From positions 620,001 to 684,000 of the forward strand of contig BDGG01000016.1 in NCBI GenBank assembly GCA_001949185.1: a stretch of DNA of 64,000 bases. The letters are read 5' to 3'. The notes under the pieces are model-generated. The model saw only the letters and a list, made by a program, of their open reading frames with translations. It had not been told where the DNA came from and did no database searches. Below are positions 29,304-41,820 of this stretch, piece after piece. This stretch comes from Ramazzottius varieornatus (taxonomy: Eukaryota > Tardigrada > Eutardigrada > Parachela > Ramazzottiidae). The translations under genes were made by a program, and so were the position numbers. The stretch's first letter is position 1. Every line of letters starts with the position of its first letter.

Positions 29304-32300
29304 CTACAGTTGTCTGTCGTCGGACGCAACGCGTGAAGAGGATGTACGTTCAAACGAGGAAGTTGGCGGTCGGGGCGGTGCGAGAGTGAAAGATCCCTCT
29401 AATGCCGGTCGGGATGGATGTGGCCGGGAAGACTCTTCACTCGTGGGTCCAAAGCCTAACCATTGATACTTTTTCCAACGAGAAACATCCGCGGACTTTT
29501 CAAACACTTCCGCTTTCGTCTGAGATTCAGTTACTTCAGGCTGCCGGAGAACTGATGGGACTTCCGAAACTTTCCTTGACGCAGAAAGTAGGCTTACTTT
29601 CTCTTGTCGTTCGATCTACAAAAGATAAAAATGGATGAACCGTATCTATCTCATTTTGGAAAGATAACTGATCTCCCTACATCAATGGTAAGAAGGGACT
29701 TCGTGGTCTTACGTGAGGCATCAGGCCGTTCGGCGCCGTCGAACGTTTCGGCTGAGGTACAACTTGGAACTGAGCTATAGCGTTGGAATGTGCTGAATTT
29801 GTGGACGGTTGTCGGAAATACAGAGATCCATTTCTGCCGAAATACGAACCTTCAATACGGATACGACAGAAAATCATGGAACAGAGTGCCGTTCGTGTCA
29901 AGAACAGTGACAACTCAGTGGTGTACCGTGAATAAGGGTTCGCTGCTGCTGTGGACAGTAGTCGGTACGTCCGAAATGAATAAATTAGTATTGCCAAGAG
30001 AAGAACCACCAGAATGGCGCTGATGGTGTAGAAGTACACTTCGAAGACACCGGATGCCGTATCTGTAAAATACGAAGGAACAGATGTGACGGCCATTCCT
30101 ATACCGAAACTAGAGTATATCTCACGTACCACTTTGTACCCTGATCGTGGTCGGTGTCACGGGCCCAGTCCATTCGCATCGCGGACCTTCGTACCCTTCC
30201 GAGCAACTGCAACAATAATCCATGAGGCAAGCAGAATTCGGACTGCCCTCGCGGTGCGTTCAGCGAGCTACGCACACCGAACATTAATAAGGTTGCGCAA
30301 TTTTGCGGAAACCAGAGCGCAAGCACATATATTCCCAGCACGCGAACGGGTCACATCTGGTTTTCGAAATCATAAATTGCCTTTGTACAGTAGCCGGCCT
30401 AAACTTTTGTGCACTGTACGTGTTTCGATTTCTTTTGTTTCTTACTTTTTCGTCTCCGAACTTCAAGGAAGTATTTCTCCTCTGAAAGACTTAGCATGCT
30501 TTCACATCGTGTACCGTGGTAGCCTAATGGACACCTACGGAAAAGAACTATTTGTTCATGGTCGGTTTCCCACCTCTCTCGAAAATTACCACAAGTTCTA
30601 AAACGGTCCAAGTACGTGTTGGATGTTATACTGTATGGACGTGTTAGGAAACTATTAGTTTGGAAGAGACCAAGGACCACCCAGGTTGGATTGCGCGAAA
30701 AGCGACAGACTTGCATAGTTCCCCAGTATTTAGAGGTCAGAATCGTACTGGCCTCTTTAGAGGCCAGAATTGTTAGTCTCTGATAGGTTCCCCATGCGAG
30801 GACCCTGAGTTAGAAAGAAAAGCTCTGGCATGCGAAGTTGGGACATGTAAAGGCGCGACAGTTCGTTAACGTGTGACAGTACTGTGACAATCAAGCAAGC
30901 GAAGCTGCGGACGTTGGTTGAGCATGCTGGATGAAACAGGCACGAAACAACGAGCTGAACGTAACATATCAACACAGGCAGCACAATGACGAGGTCTTTG
31001 AATAATTCATGGTACGTACTTGCAGGAGCGTGCATTCAGTCGTGGATAAAATTTGCAAATTCCATCGTTGAGGCAAAAGTCGCGTTCCTGGCACGCAATG
31101 CCTTGGAATACCCAGCTATCTGTCACCGCTGTAATAAACGATAAAAAATTGATGAAGAGAATCAATTCACCAGCAAGATATCCATGAGCCGAGGACTTAC
31201 GATTTAAAGTCATAACGGGTGGCGTGACGGTAGGAACTGAAACGTTGACTGTGGCTTCCGATTCGACGCTGCCGAGAACATTGACAGCAACACAACGGTA
31301 AATTCCAGCGTCTCGAAGCGAGGCTTTCCTGACCCGTATGGTGCTACTCCGTTTTCTGTATTGTCCGATAAAACAACCGTGAGGTATGCGACAGGTGATA
31401 ATGGTAACTGATGCCGACAGATACCTTCTGCGAACTGATAAACCTCGTCGTGACGGTGGATGTTCGAGATTGACCCCGTTTTTATACCATAGGATTTTGG
31501 GTGGGGGAAAACCTTTGGCACGACACAGCAGACTCAGTCGCTCGTCCAACTTCACTTCTGTCGACCGCAGTTTGGTGATGGATGGACGTCTCGCTGCAAT
31601 GACAATGAAGTAATTTTCAGTTTGTTTGCCACGAGCAAGCAGTTTGAGGATAAGAGAGCTACGTCGTTCATGGGTGGAGTACTCGTCCAGCACAGGTAAA
31701 ACACTGTACAGTTATTCACCTGGCCGTCACCGGTGTCTAACTTCAGAGTTCCCCGCGATGACTAACAGATTATCTTATCAGACTCCAAACTGATTCTACA
31801 TTGTGCAGCCGAGGCAGCAAAACCATGATCTACAGCTGACCCAACAGTCATAAGATCCCGAGACTTCCAGCCTATGCATCACACTTTCCGCGAAAACGGT
31901 CTGGTCGCATCAAATAATTATTTGCTATGTATGTTTGCGATCCACAGAGCACCGACAGGTCCACAGAGGTTACGAATAATTGCGATGCACGACTCACAAT
32001 CCCAAGCCGCGACCATGATAAAGCAGAAATTTCCCACGCTCAATGACTTGGAACGTAAACAGGAAAAAGTCAAAGCGTAAGACAGGATCTGCTTGTTTTT
32101 CTGACAATTCAACCGTCAGAAACTCGTCACATTCAAGAACTGCGGCGTCGGCAAATGATCTGCGCGGAAAGTAAGCTAACACTGCAGTGACGTCACTCAC
32201 AGGTTGCAGTCTCGGTAGATGTACAACGCCGTACATCTATGTGTGACGTCAGTGTGCCCACTGTCTGCACAATGTTCCAGCTACCGCAAACCTCTCGAGA

Positions 32301-35300
32301 AATGAAATTACTGGCGTTTTCTTTTCAATTCCAACCAAGCTGACTAGCTGGGAGGTACAATACGCCTGCATGATATCAAAAACAGGTCAAAGGTTAATGG
32401 TGAGGTTATTGTAATTTTTGTAAGCAATCAGCCCCTGACATCAAACCTCACGAAGCGATAAGACAATAATGAATTTGAATGGTTGTCTGTTTCCCAGCCG
32501 CTTCCTCCTGTCAGGAGAAGCTCAACCTCAGCGGTGTCGAGTTTCCGGTGTCCGTGTAAAGTATCAGAAGTGCAGGGCGATCGAACAGATAGATGCTCGC
32601 TCCTAATTGACCTGTTCTTGATGAAGCTGTTCGTTCGGAGAGCGAGAAGATGCACAAGAGCCCAGTGTCTGTTTCTCCATTCATTAAATTTACCACACGA
32701 TGGAAAATGCTCCCTGCTGAACCTGACCAGACAGTAGAGATTTCCCAACCGATGGCAGCTATCACAAGAACACTACGTTAGACACGAAGAATAACACGGA
32801 AACTTGTGTTTGCTGACAGAACAATGAAACTCGATCCAATGCTACTTCTGCTATTTCTTTCTGTACGAAAGACCATCTGATATTCCGTGGAACACGAGCC
32901 AAAGCTAGACGCTTCTGACCAAAAGCTTTCTGCCGGTGTTTAGCTTCAGGAAACACAGCTCAGAAAGAAATCACCTGAGTACTTCGAAAATCTGAAGTTT
33001 ACGCATCAACGGGAATAGCACAGACAGCTTCCCGATCGTGGTTTTTCGGTAACATGGGTCACGTACCTTACAATTAATACAATACCACTTCCCTGTGTGC
33101 GACTTACTTTAGGCGACCTTGTGGTTTGATGGAATATTTCTGTCAACACCTTCAGCGGCAACGTAAAGGGCTGTCGCCTGCAGACGTTAGGCTGGCTAGT
33201 GTTCTGGAATTTGTGACAAGGATGTAAACGAGGCTCTGTGTTCGATTGTCTCCTCGATGTTTCCACTCCATTTCTCTTTTCTCTTTGCATATAGTTTAAA
33301 TTCAGACCGGTTGATCTATTTAGCGTTCATGGTTAATGTCCATTCATAAGGCGTTGATGGTGGTCACTGGGCCGCATCAGAAATTTCTGCCTGTCAAACA
33401 CACATTCTCCAGCCAAATCAGCGCCACAAAGTCATTTCTCTGACTCTTTCCTGAAGAATTTTGCTCGCCCAGGCGAACATCAGAATGCAGAGATATCCAA
33501 TCCAGACTCAATAGTTAGTATTCTAAAGACTGATGCTGGCCGTCATTGTGCTGCCAGTTTCCTACGATTTTTCTACAGCTGGCTTGTCAGGTCCGTGCCG
33601 GCACGGCCTGGTTCGATGTTTACAAGAGGTATTCTAGAAAAGTACCATCGACCAAAATACGAGAACAGTACGTCGGGATGAAATTGACTTAAAAACTGAC
33701 CCCAAGTGATGTGTTATGGTCATTAAACATGATCTATCCAGTGTTTGTGGAAAGATGTTAAGAAGAGCTGCCATCTGGCCCGATCTTTCACACATCTTCT
33801 TCAAAATATCTTCATCTGTCCGAGCCGCCATCACGCACAAGCGGGAAGCATGTCCTTCTCGTTGACCAGTCAGTTGACCTACGCAACATCTTGTTTAATG
33901 TTACTGCCCTCATCTTTTCTGTCCAGCTGTCATGATCCTACTTGTTCTATGTGTAAGACGGAGAAAAACAACAGAAATTTGTCAGCTTAGCAAGTCCTGG
34001 CCACAAAATTCGAACACCAAATGACCATATTCCGCTCTTCGCAAAGCGATTAACCCCCGCCTCTGCGAATACCTGAGTCTCAGTCAAGAGGGTTATTCGA
34101 GACCATCATCTCGCTGGTCAAGATAGTCCACAAAAAAAATAAAACCTCCGAGTTCGTAATCTCACAAGAACTATACACTAAAATGTGGAAGCTGGGCAAA
34201 AAATGTACAAGATCTTCACCTCAAGTGGCACACCATTCCAGTCAATAGCAATAAAAAAGTGCGCCAGTTCGAGTGATGATCTTGTACGATCTGTTCGCCC
34301 GACTTCTGGTGACAGAATCAAAGGCAGTTTTTCTGCCTCATCAATCATGAGAAGATGCCTGTCAATTACCCATCTAATTACATCCATTTCTCGCCGGTTA
34401 TCAGGGCGGAAATGAGGTCTATAGATCTCCATGAGGCACGAACCCATTGCGCGAAGTTTTGTAATGACAAGAATTCGATCCCAACCGCCCATGCTCTTAC
34501 TGGTTCAGTGGGAGGACGTGGATTAGTCCTAACGTCGCACACGACAGTGAACAAAAGGAGCCTAATTTGATGGCTGTCGGTGACAGCGTTTGATCACTAT
34601 TTAACCTCTTCTTGATACTCGTTATCACGTAATAAAGCCTTCCTATACACACAAGCAACAACCGTCGATCACTCTCAATGTCTCAGAAGATGCAATCGTC
34701 CTAGGCACTCGGCAAAAAGATCATAAATATGGCGCGTGTCAGCACTGTCGGTAGACAGTAACCTTTGATCGTCTATTCTTCAGAACCATAAAGTCAAATC
34801 GCCACCTTTTCTTGTTGAATCTGAGGTTCAAGTCTGAGCAGTGCCAAAACTATCGGTGGCCCAATCAATAGTCCAAAACGCGAAAAGGCTATGTGGGAAA
34901 AGGAAGTGATTGACCTGTAAGCAGCGGTTGATCTCCTCACGGGAAGCCAATTTCAAAATGGTGTTGAAGAGTCGACGAAAACTCGGTTCCATGGCGGGAA
35001 AGAAAACATATTAGTGTACCCTCTTCGTTCAGGCGAAACATCCATCAACAAAACACTTACACTTGGTTTTCCGAATTTTCTCCTTAAAAATACCTACTAT
35101 ATGCTCGATCTCTCTTCTCATTCCATACTCGCCTTGTTTAGTTTAGTAAGTCCGATTAGCACAGTGGTCAGCCAATCAGTCAGGCGATGGAGGCGGACCT
35201 GAACGCACTGAACCCACCATGCTATGCAAATTCCTGATCGGTGCTTAGCGCGAACAGCCCACTAAGCCCTGTTTAGTAAAAAGTGGTTAGTGGCCTAGTC

Positions 35301-37359
35301 ATGTTCCACCGTGGGCATTGACTACTATGTAGCAGCCATGATGCTACTTGAATCCGTAAACTTTACCTGTCGTCTATTTTACGGCATCTTTTGACTTTTT
35401 CCAACTGGCAAGTTTCGAATCTCTATATCACAGTCCCAGTCTCACTGGAAAATTTCTTTTTGCTTGTTGTCACGATAATTTCATCGACCCGGCCATAGTA
35501 GACAACTCGTGCATGAAACACAGAACCATAGCTGAATAGAAAACCAGCTCGGAATTCGACGCCGCGTTGAACAAAAACATGGCTAGCAGCTTAAAAGCTC
35601 TTTCTTTTCCGATATAGAATATAGCGTCAAGGCTACAGCTGAAACTGCAGTTTCTAACATACTCCAGTCTGTGATTAAAACTACAGTTAAACCTACCGTC
35701 GATGTCAGCTTACTGGACGTGCGCGCAGAGCTACAGTTGACGGTGCCGTTAACTGTGGCTTTGTAAGAGCTGCTCGTCTATACTACTGAAGGTTCAACTG
35801 TAGCGTTGGCTATTTTCTTTATTTGCTATGAACCGTAGCTTTTAACTGTAGCTTTGTTTCCGCAGCCTTTTATTAGTTCGACTTCACACACTCTGACTTT
35901 AACTGTTGCTTTGTGTACAGAGCTTTAACTGCCTCTTCAACTGCTGGTTCGCGACTGCCGTTGTACGTACGTTGTATTACGCTAATCCGAGCCTGGCATA
36001 ACGGGTCGCAACCTCTGCGTAGTTAGTGTAGCTGGTGGGCGGAGTCTGATTACTGTGCTGATTCAAAACAGTAAACTAAACCAGGCAAGTATCAACCTCT
36101 CTATTAACTCTGCTTTGAAGTCGGAAGTCTTGAACCTCAGAATCACGATGAACAGATAAATTCAACGAAGTTAAACGGACGCCTTTAGATTTGCCTATCA
36201 AATCATCATTTTCGGAAAAACATTCTTTTTCTGTCCCTTCTTGGTTTTTGGTTTCAGTGGTTTACTGTGCTGATACGGTTATTCACCGTACACAGTGCGA
36301 TAAGCATCAAAATGCATCTCGCAAACCAACACATGAAACTTTAACCGCCTGGGAAACCCACCTAGACAATCCTTAAAAACAATTCCAGTGAAGAAAAAAG
36401 TGGACGTGATGACAAACGTTCGTAACAGCTTGAGATTCGAACCCGTCTTCCCCAAAAGATAAAATTGGCTCCATTTCATGTGAAGCGTTTCGGTATCCAA
36501 GAGCGGCCTCATTAATCTTCAGTCGCGATGATTTTTGAAAAATACGATGCCATATACTTTCCTAAATTGTCCTCAATTTGCCTCATTGCAAAATTGTACC
36601 AGCTTTCTGTAAACGACGGGAAAATCGATGGTGTCACCGTGCTAGATAATCAAGCGTTCAAGAAAAGGGGACAATGTTCGTGTGCCAGGGTGCTCGAACT
36701 GATTAGGGTTGCACATAGCCAAGTTTTTTCTTACCTTGCTTGAAGACTTTCAGTGCATGTCCAATCGATGCCACATTGGAAATTTCCGGTGCCGCAAAAA
36801 TTCTCCATCCGGTGCGTTCCTCTTCTTCCTCAATCACCACTTCGTTGTCCAGGTCTTCCACCGTACGTTTCAGAGGCACCGGTCTAAGGAACAGTAGATA
36901 CTCCTTCATGAGATCAACACGCGGTATCAGGCACGTCTGTCCTTGTAACGCATTCTGTTCGAGTTTTTCAGCATCGTCCCGAAAGTCCAACTGATCCTCG
37001 TCCATTCCAAAGTTCAAATCAATCTTTGGACTTCTTTCCAGCATCTTCTTGTGCCTTCCCTCTGCTTTGAGTACCCGGTTCACATAAAACGTTGCGTTGA
37101 ATTGAGCAAGGTTTCCTCTGGAGTAGATCACCATGCAAAAGGCTCGGACTACAATGGGCGCTGCGTAGGCCTTGGACGCTACATCATCGTACTTGCTCCA
37201 GCAACACTCTTGGTGGACGGCGCTGGCTTTGTTGGATAATACTGACTCTGAAGAGAATACTGGCGACGAAAAATAGACAAAATAAATTATGGAGTATTTC
37301 AATATCCATTCCCAGTGACATGGCGCACGATGGGCGTTTCCTCCTGTGAATTCCCTCAT
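29304..37359 (-). CDS. Neuregulin/Vein-like transmembrane EGF ligand with Ig domain
   Basis: EGF-receptor-type ligand precursor. Exons (minus): 37359-36735, 31593-31425, 31355-31201, 31128-31020, then either 30534-30446 or 30206-30130, then 30062-29713 and 29614-29304; phases close at every junction. The ATG at 37359 opens a signal region (WILKYSIIYFVYFSSPVFSS), then a neuregulin-like N-terminal part (KAYAAPIVVRAFCMVIYSRG, ATFYVNRVLK). An I-set Ig domain follows (LLCRAKGFPPPKILWYKNG ... SLRDAGIYRCVAVNVLG) and an EGF domain (CQERDFCLNDGIC ... CKCPLGYHGTRC in one form). One membrane helix (FYTISAILVVLLLAILIYSF) and a Pro/Ser-rich tail close it. Intron 1 is about 5.1 kb and holds repeats. A 96-nt in-frame intron may exist inside the membrane exon. 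Ig plus EGF order is that of Vein and neuregulins. Confidence 0.85.
30130..30206 (-). other. Alternative EGF exon B of the ligand gene
   Basis: 77 nt between TTGTTGCAG and GTACGTGAG. It starts with one base of a split codon, then CSEGYEGPRCEWTGPVTPTT, and leaves one base over at its end, exactly like exon A. It supplies the same last two EGF cysteines with a different loop and stalk. Confidence 0.78.
30446..30534 (-). other. Alternative EGF exon A of the ligand gene
   Basis: 89 nt between TCCGTAG and GTAAGAAAC. It starts with one base of a split codon, then CPLGYHGTRCESMLSLSEEK and a basic run EVRRRK, and leaves one base over at its end. It completes the EGF domain begun in exon 31128-31020 and leads to the membrane exon. 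Confidence 0.8.
34205..34280. repeat. GTGGCGCACG inverted-repeat element, worn
   Basis: ACCTCAAGTGGCACACCATT ... AAAGTGCGCCAGTTCGAGTG. In intron 1 of the ligand gene. Confidence 0.6.
35131..36086. mobile_element. Candidate non-coding element with imperfect terminal inverted repeats
   Basis: Left end GCCTTGTTTAGTTTAGT and reverse of the right end GCCTGGTTTAGTTTACT match, as do the following blocks AGCACAGTGGTCAG and AGCACAGTAATCAG. About 956 bp with no coding frame. Between 35590 and 35950 it carries many AACTGTAG / CTACAGTT units in both orientations. No target duplication is obvious. Confidence 0.5.
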
Positions 37360-39101
37360 CGTATTATTCCCAAATGCATTGCTTCACCGACAACGGCTGT
37401 TAGTGGTACCAAAGGACGCCTACTGAGTATTAGAAAGACAGGAGAACCAAAGCTGGACGGTAGGAATCGAAAGAAAATTGGGTGGAATAGATAACGAAGT
37501 GGCGCCCCGGTAATGAAATTTTCAATACCGCATACAACAACGGATGGCTAACGAAGCAGCAACGATGATCAGAGGTGTGCCGGTTTATACGTGTGCCTCT
37601 TTACACTCCCAGTCGATGAGAAATATCCGCATTGGCAACGTTGGCGATTTTTGACAGCACGCGCGTGTCATAAACTGGAGGAAAGCATTGGCTTGATTAG
37701 AATCCCGGTGCTGATGGCGGCTATTGGCTTTAAAAAAAGTTTGACACGTTCGCGATGTGGTCAAGCGTGAAAATGATGCATCACTCCATCTTCCTTCCAT
37801 CGAGCCAAGCAACAGCTTGATCTCTCCACATGGAAATGAAATAATCAAGTGAAGCTGCTGGAGACCGCGTTAACATCTAGATTAATCTGACAGGACAGCT
37901 CCGCAACTGCCCAAGACTCCCTCATTGCAGGCCAAACTGCTCTCAATGTACGCCAGATCAAGATGAAGATGATCAAGAGAAGATTCTGCCAAAAGAAGAT
38001 GCGACACCACAAATCACCGAGATCGTCGCTTGGTCCAAAGCAAGGAAAAAGTCAAACCCCTCTTCAAAGAAAACGCCCTCAGTAGTACTTCCTTGTTGGG
38101 CAGTCCATCGAGAAGTGGAGATCCACTGTACTGTATTTCTCGTCCGGTCTCACTGAATTCTCCGTCCACGTGATAACCAGCGACATTAAGAGCAAGATAG
38201 ACATCGGCCTCATGGACACAGTGTCTAACAAGCCGTGATTCACGAAGTCAAACTTTAACTGGAACACCGATTTAGACCTTGCAGTTCAGAAAGGTGAGAA
38301 TCTGATATGAAAAAGAAGTTTTCAGAACGAAGAGCATCCATACAAGGAAGCTTTAGCATCAGCTATCGTAATCCTATGGGACAATCGGGTAAAGTACATG
38401 TACTAAATAATACCATCAACAGTGCCATTTCACATTTTTCCACGAATTTTCCGTGAGATTAGTTTGGCTGCCATCTGAATTGTGAAGGCTACGTCGAATA
38501 CCCCCTCGACATGGATCGTGTAGCGATTCCCGAAAAAATGGAAGATCCTTCAAGACCGCAGACAGCCTAGTCGATCATGAAGGCAGCTGTCGAAAAAGAC
38601 TGGCAAGCAATGATCGTTTCCGACGACGGCTGGCAGTTCCAGACTTGACACGGTAGCGAGACTCATCATCGTTTTGATTCAAGCTAATTAATCTACTTCG
38701 TAGAGCCACTAATTACACTCTCCTCCTAATCAGATTACAATCTCTACTCCCCCAAATGAGCATCTCACAAGGCCAGCCAGCACAAGGAAGTCATGATGTG
38801 TGGCACAAGTGGAGCTTTACCGACAACAACTTCATCAGCAATAGCCTGTTGCTTCCACAACGTCTCGTATATTAATTTCCTCCGTCACAAAAGCAGACAA
38901 ACTTGTACCAAACTTTTCACAATAAGACATTCCTCAAACAATAGACTACTAAAATGCTAAAACGCAACTTTGTCAAACCCCATGAAAGGTACTGTAACCG
39001 GTATGACAACGAGGAAATAACAGCCAACGATAAAGGTGCAAAACGTTCAACTTTGGGAAATCTACCACCGAAAAATATGTATCACTTTAACTCGATGAAT
39101 T
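37360..39101. other. Intergenic with possible gene relic
   Basis: No intact gene. On +, 38090-38230 reads like protein (IEKWRSTVLYFSSGLTEF) but soon hits stops, and 38490-38650 has a similar broken stretch (DMDRVAIPEKMEDPSRP). These may be parts of one decayed gene; the family was not identified. Confidence 0.3.
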
Positions 39102-40952
39102 TCAAGAGTTAATTTTCAGGTCAAATATTTTCTTAATTTTGTCCATCAAACGCGTCGAAGTCAGAGAGGCTACGGGAAGTAACTCGCTGCTCACTCTGGA
39201 CACGAGCGAAGAAGGTGCCGTGTCGTACCCACGGACTTTGCGAGCTGCCGTGAAGGTGTTCCTCATCAACATGCAGACCGTCATCGGCCCAACCTGATGA
39301 AAAACAACCGTCAGGAGTCAACCGGGAGAACCGGAAACCAATGAAAAGAACTGGTGGGCCGGCAAACATACTCGTGATGATCGTTGTCTCAAGTGGCGCG
39401 CGTCTCCAGCCTATAACATTGGAAATGCGCCATTTGGGATAACGATCATACCCGGAAACTGTTTACCGGCCTTTCAACCCAACTTACTCCTCCAGGAACT
39501 GGCGTAATGTACGCGGCTTTCTCGCTGACACCTAAAACACAGAAATTTCGTGGCTCGATGTTACCTTCGTTCTCTAAAATTGATAAAATTATCCGTATTG
39601 TTGACATTTTGAAGACGCTTCTTACTTTCAAAGTCAACGTCGCCTTTGAGAACGAAGTCATTCTTCTCGGCGTCGAACCTTCGTGTAATACCCACATCGA
39701 CGACGGTGGCGCCCTCTTTGACCATATCACCTGTGATCAGGTTGGGTCTTCCGACTGCCACTATAAGAATATCAGCCATTCTGGTCATAACTTTCAGGGT
39801 TTCGGGCGGCGTGTACCGATGACAGATTGTCGTTGTTGCGTCTCCTGTCGGGTCACAACGGTTAATGATGTGCAGAAACAAGCGAACCTTTGAAGTTTGG
39901 ACAGCGCGAGATTATGCGTGTACGGCGGAATATTCCCAGCCAAAATACGATGGCAAGTACTAACCGTAGCCGTCGGCGTGCATCAGCATGGCGATGGGCA
40001 TTCCCACATTCTTCGAGCGTCCCACGACTACAGCGTTCTTTCCGAAGGTCTGAATGCCTAAAACGCAAACCCAAATCTCTACATCGGCAGCCAGCAGTAT
40101 CCACATAAAGGGAGGTAAATTCTTGTGAGACACCCTATTTCTTTCTTAATCAACATACTCTGTTTTCACGAATCTTCAATATCTCTGCACGTACCACTAC
40201 GCCGTAAAAGCTCCATGATTCCAAGAGCTGTGCACGGGTAAAGACCTTCCTTTCCTTGGCACATGTTTCCCATATTGCTGGAAAAAAGTAAAACCCAGAC
40301 AATGTGAACAATAGATTTCGGGAAATCAATTCTCCCAATACACTGTACAGACTTCGAGGAAAGAAAGGGCCAAAATACAGTACATCGGGCAGAAAAGAGA
40401 TACTGTGCTTACTTCACATGGAAGCCATCGACGTCCTTTTCGGGACTAACAGCATCACTGACGGCTCTTTCCGAGATGTGCGAGGGAAGCGGAAGCTGTA
40501 CGAGGATGCCGTCGGTACTACGGCTGTGGTTTAGGGACTCTATAAGGCTCAGAAGGTCTGGCTGGGAAACAGTGTCCTGGAGATGCATTGTCTCACTCGA
40601 GATTCCTGGAAACCATAAGAACATTATGAGCAGTGAAAATAAAGGTGCCAATCACGCAAATGATACCTGCTTTCTTAGCTGCCCGCATTTTCATCGCGAC
40701 GTATGATTGGCTACCTGCATCATTTCCAACGAGGATGACGCTCAAATGTGGTCGCTTCCGGCCATTCGGCTGCCATGCGTTGATCTCTTCCCGAAGCTCG
40801 GAAATGATCTGCTGGGATATTTTTCTTCCATCCAGAATCTGCGCTTTGCACCTACAAGAAGACACAGCATAGCTTCGTCGTTTTCTGGTGATCGATAAAT
40901 GTCCACATCCTCTACATGCAACCGAGATAGAGATACGAATGGGGTCGATCAT
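39102..40952 (-). CDS. MTHFD2: Mitochondrial methylenetetrahydrofolate dehydrogenase/cyclohydrolase
   Basis: Bifunctional one-carbon enzyme that converts methylene-THF to formyl-THF in mitochondria. Seven exons total 1110 nt (369 residues): 40952-40667, 40605-40413, 40277-40195, 40057-39965, 39844-39626, 39531-39488, 39293-39102; all phases close. The ATG at 40952 gives an Arg-rich N-terminus ([15 protein letters not shown]) suited to mitochondrial import. Catalytic and folate-binding motifs: [15 protein letters not shown] with the active lysine region, [42 protein letters not shown] in the nucleotide fold, and [19 protein letters not shown]. The length and lack of a formyl-THF synthetase domain separate it from MTHFD1. 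MTHFD2L is an equally good name where only one copy exists. The last intron holds an inverted-repeat element. Confidence 0.95.
39370..39455. repeat. GTGGCGCACG inverted-repeat element
   Basis: GTCTCAAGTGGCGCGCGTCT ... GGAAATGCGCCATTTGGGAT, with GATGATCGTT / AACGATCAT just outside. MTHFD2 last intron. Confidence 0.7.
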
Positions 40953-41820
40953 CTTCAGAGCAGCTCCAAGTTTTGAAAAAATAATCAAATATCACCTTAA
41001 GGCTGAGCTGGAAAATGCTCGCCCGCATTCGCAGTCGATTTGTCCATAATTCTTTCCCAAGATCCGTCCAGCAGACACCAATAACTTCCGTGAATGCATC
41101 CTGGAAGCGAAATTTGCAAAACGAGGAGAACTTTCGCGGAAAATCAGTCAGCATATGAGACTGACTTCGAGCTCGAAAGCAGTCAGTTTGTCGCTCCGTG
41201 ACCGAAACAGGTCGTTCAAAGGTAGACCTATAGCATGTGGCTTAGACTCCAAGCGCAAACCGTAACAGTCTGTCTCGCGATTGCGACCGTCAAGACGCCA
41301 AGTATTCGTTGCGCAAGATCGCGAGTACGAGTACGAGTACGTAAACACGCCATTCGCCGCGAACGTGCCCCGATTAATAACTCGGTTGCAAAGTCCGTTA
41401 ACTTACGGTCGTTTTTAAGCCTGCATGTAGCAGTTAGTGGAGTTACTGTAGTTCAAAGAGCAGGACTGCGGGGCATGCAGGTTGTAAGCCTCGCCTTGAT
41501 ATTTGCAACAGAACAATGGTGATAAATTTCATAGGACCCAAAGGAGATCCGGTTGAGACACACGCTCGCGTACTTCGCTGTGACGATTGTGACTTTCCAG
41601 TAATCTACGGAAGAGAAAAAACTCTCGTCCCGAAGCAGTTTCGCGCCAGTTTAGGGAAGACGAGGAAGCAAGGAGCCGTGAAGCGAAGTATTTGAATTTC
41701 GAGAATTCCGACGATGAAACCCAAACAAACGGAGAAAAATAAACAGCTGACCGCTCTCGACTGATTCTGATTGTGATCAGACAGCGATGCAGCGGTGGAC
41801 GGATGTTTAGTGCTGGGATA
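40953..41820. other. MTHFD2 5' flank
   Basis: No gene supported. A tiny run of CGAGTA units is at about 41325-41345. Confidence 0.35.

Larger units (their letters stand above)
31594..36734. other. Large first intron of the ligand gene
   Basis: About 5.1 kb with no exon I can support. Frames at 32428-32748 and 34178-34492 lack domains, and the latter overlaps an inverted-repeat element. It contains a candidate 956-bp element at 35131-36086. Regulatory sequence is likely given the size, but no motif was recognised. Confidence 0.5.

Noticed and set aside
29402-29638. Plus-strand frame over the ligand's last exon
   Set aside because: It is the shadow of the minus-strand cytoplasmic tail, which is joined in phase to the membrane exon.
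32428-32765. Overlapping minus frames in the ligand gene's first intron
   Set aside because: Exon 1 (ends 36735) joins the Ig exon (31593) in phase without them, and no domain is visible.
34178-34492. 104-codon minus frame
   Set aside because: Partly made of the GTGGCGCACG repeat element; no splice partner.
41325-41345. CGAGTA tandem units
   Set aside because: Only about three units; a trivial microsatellite.
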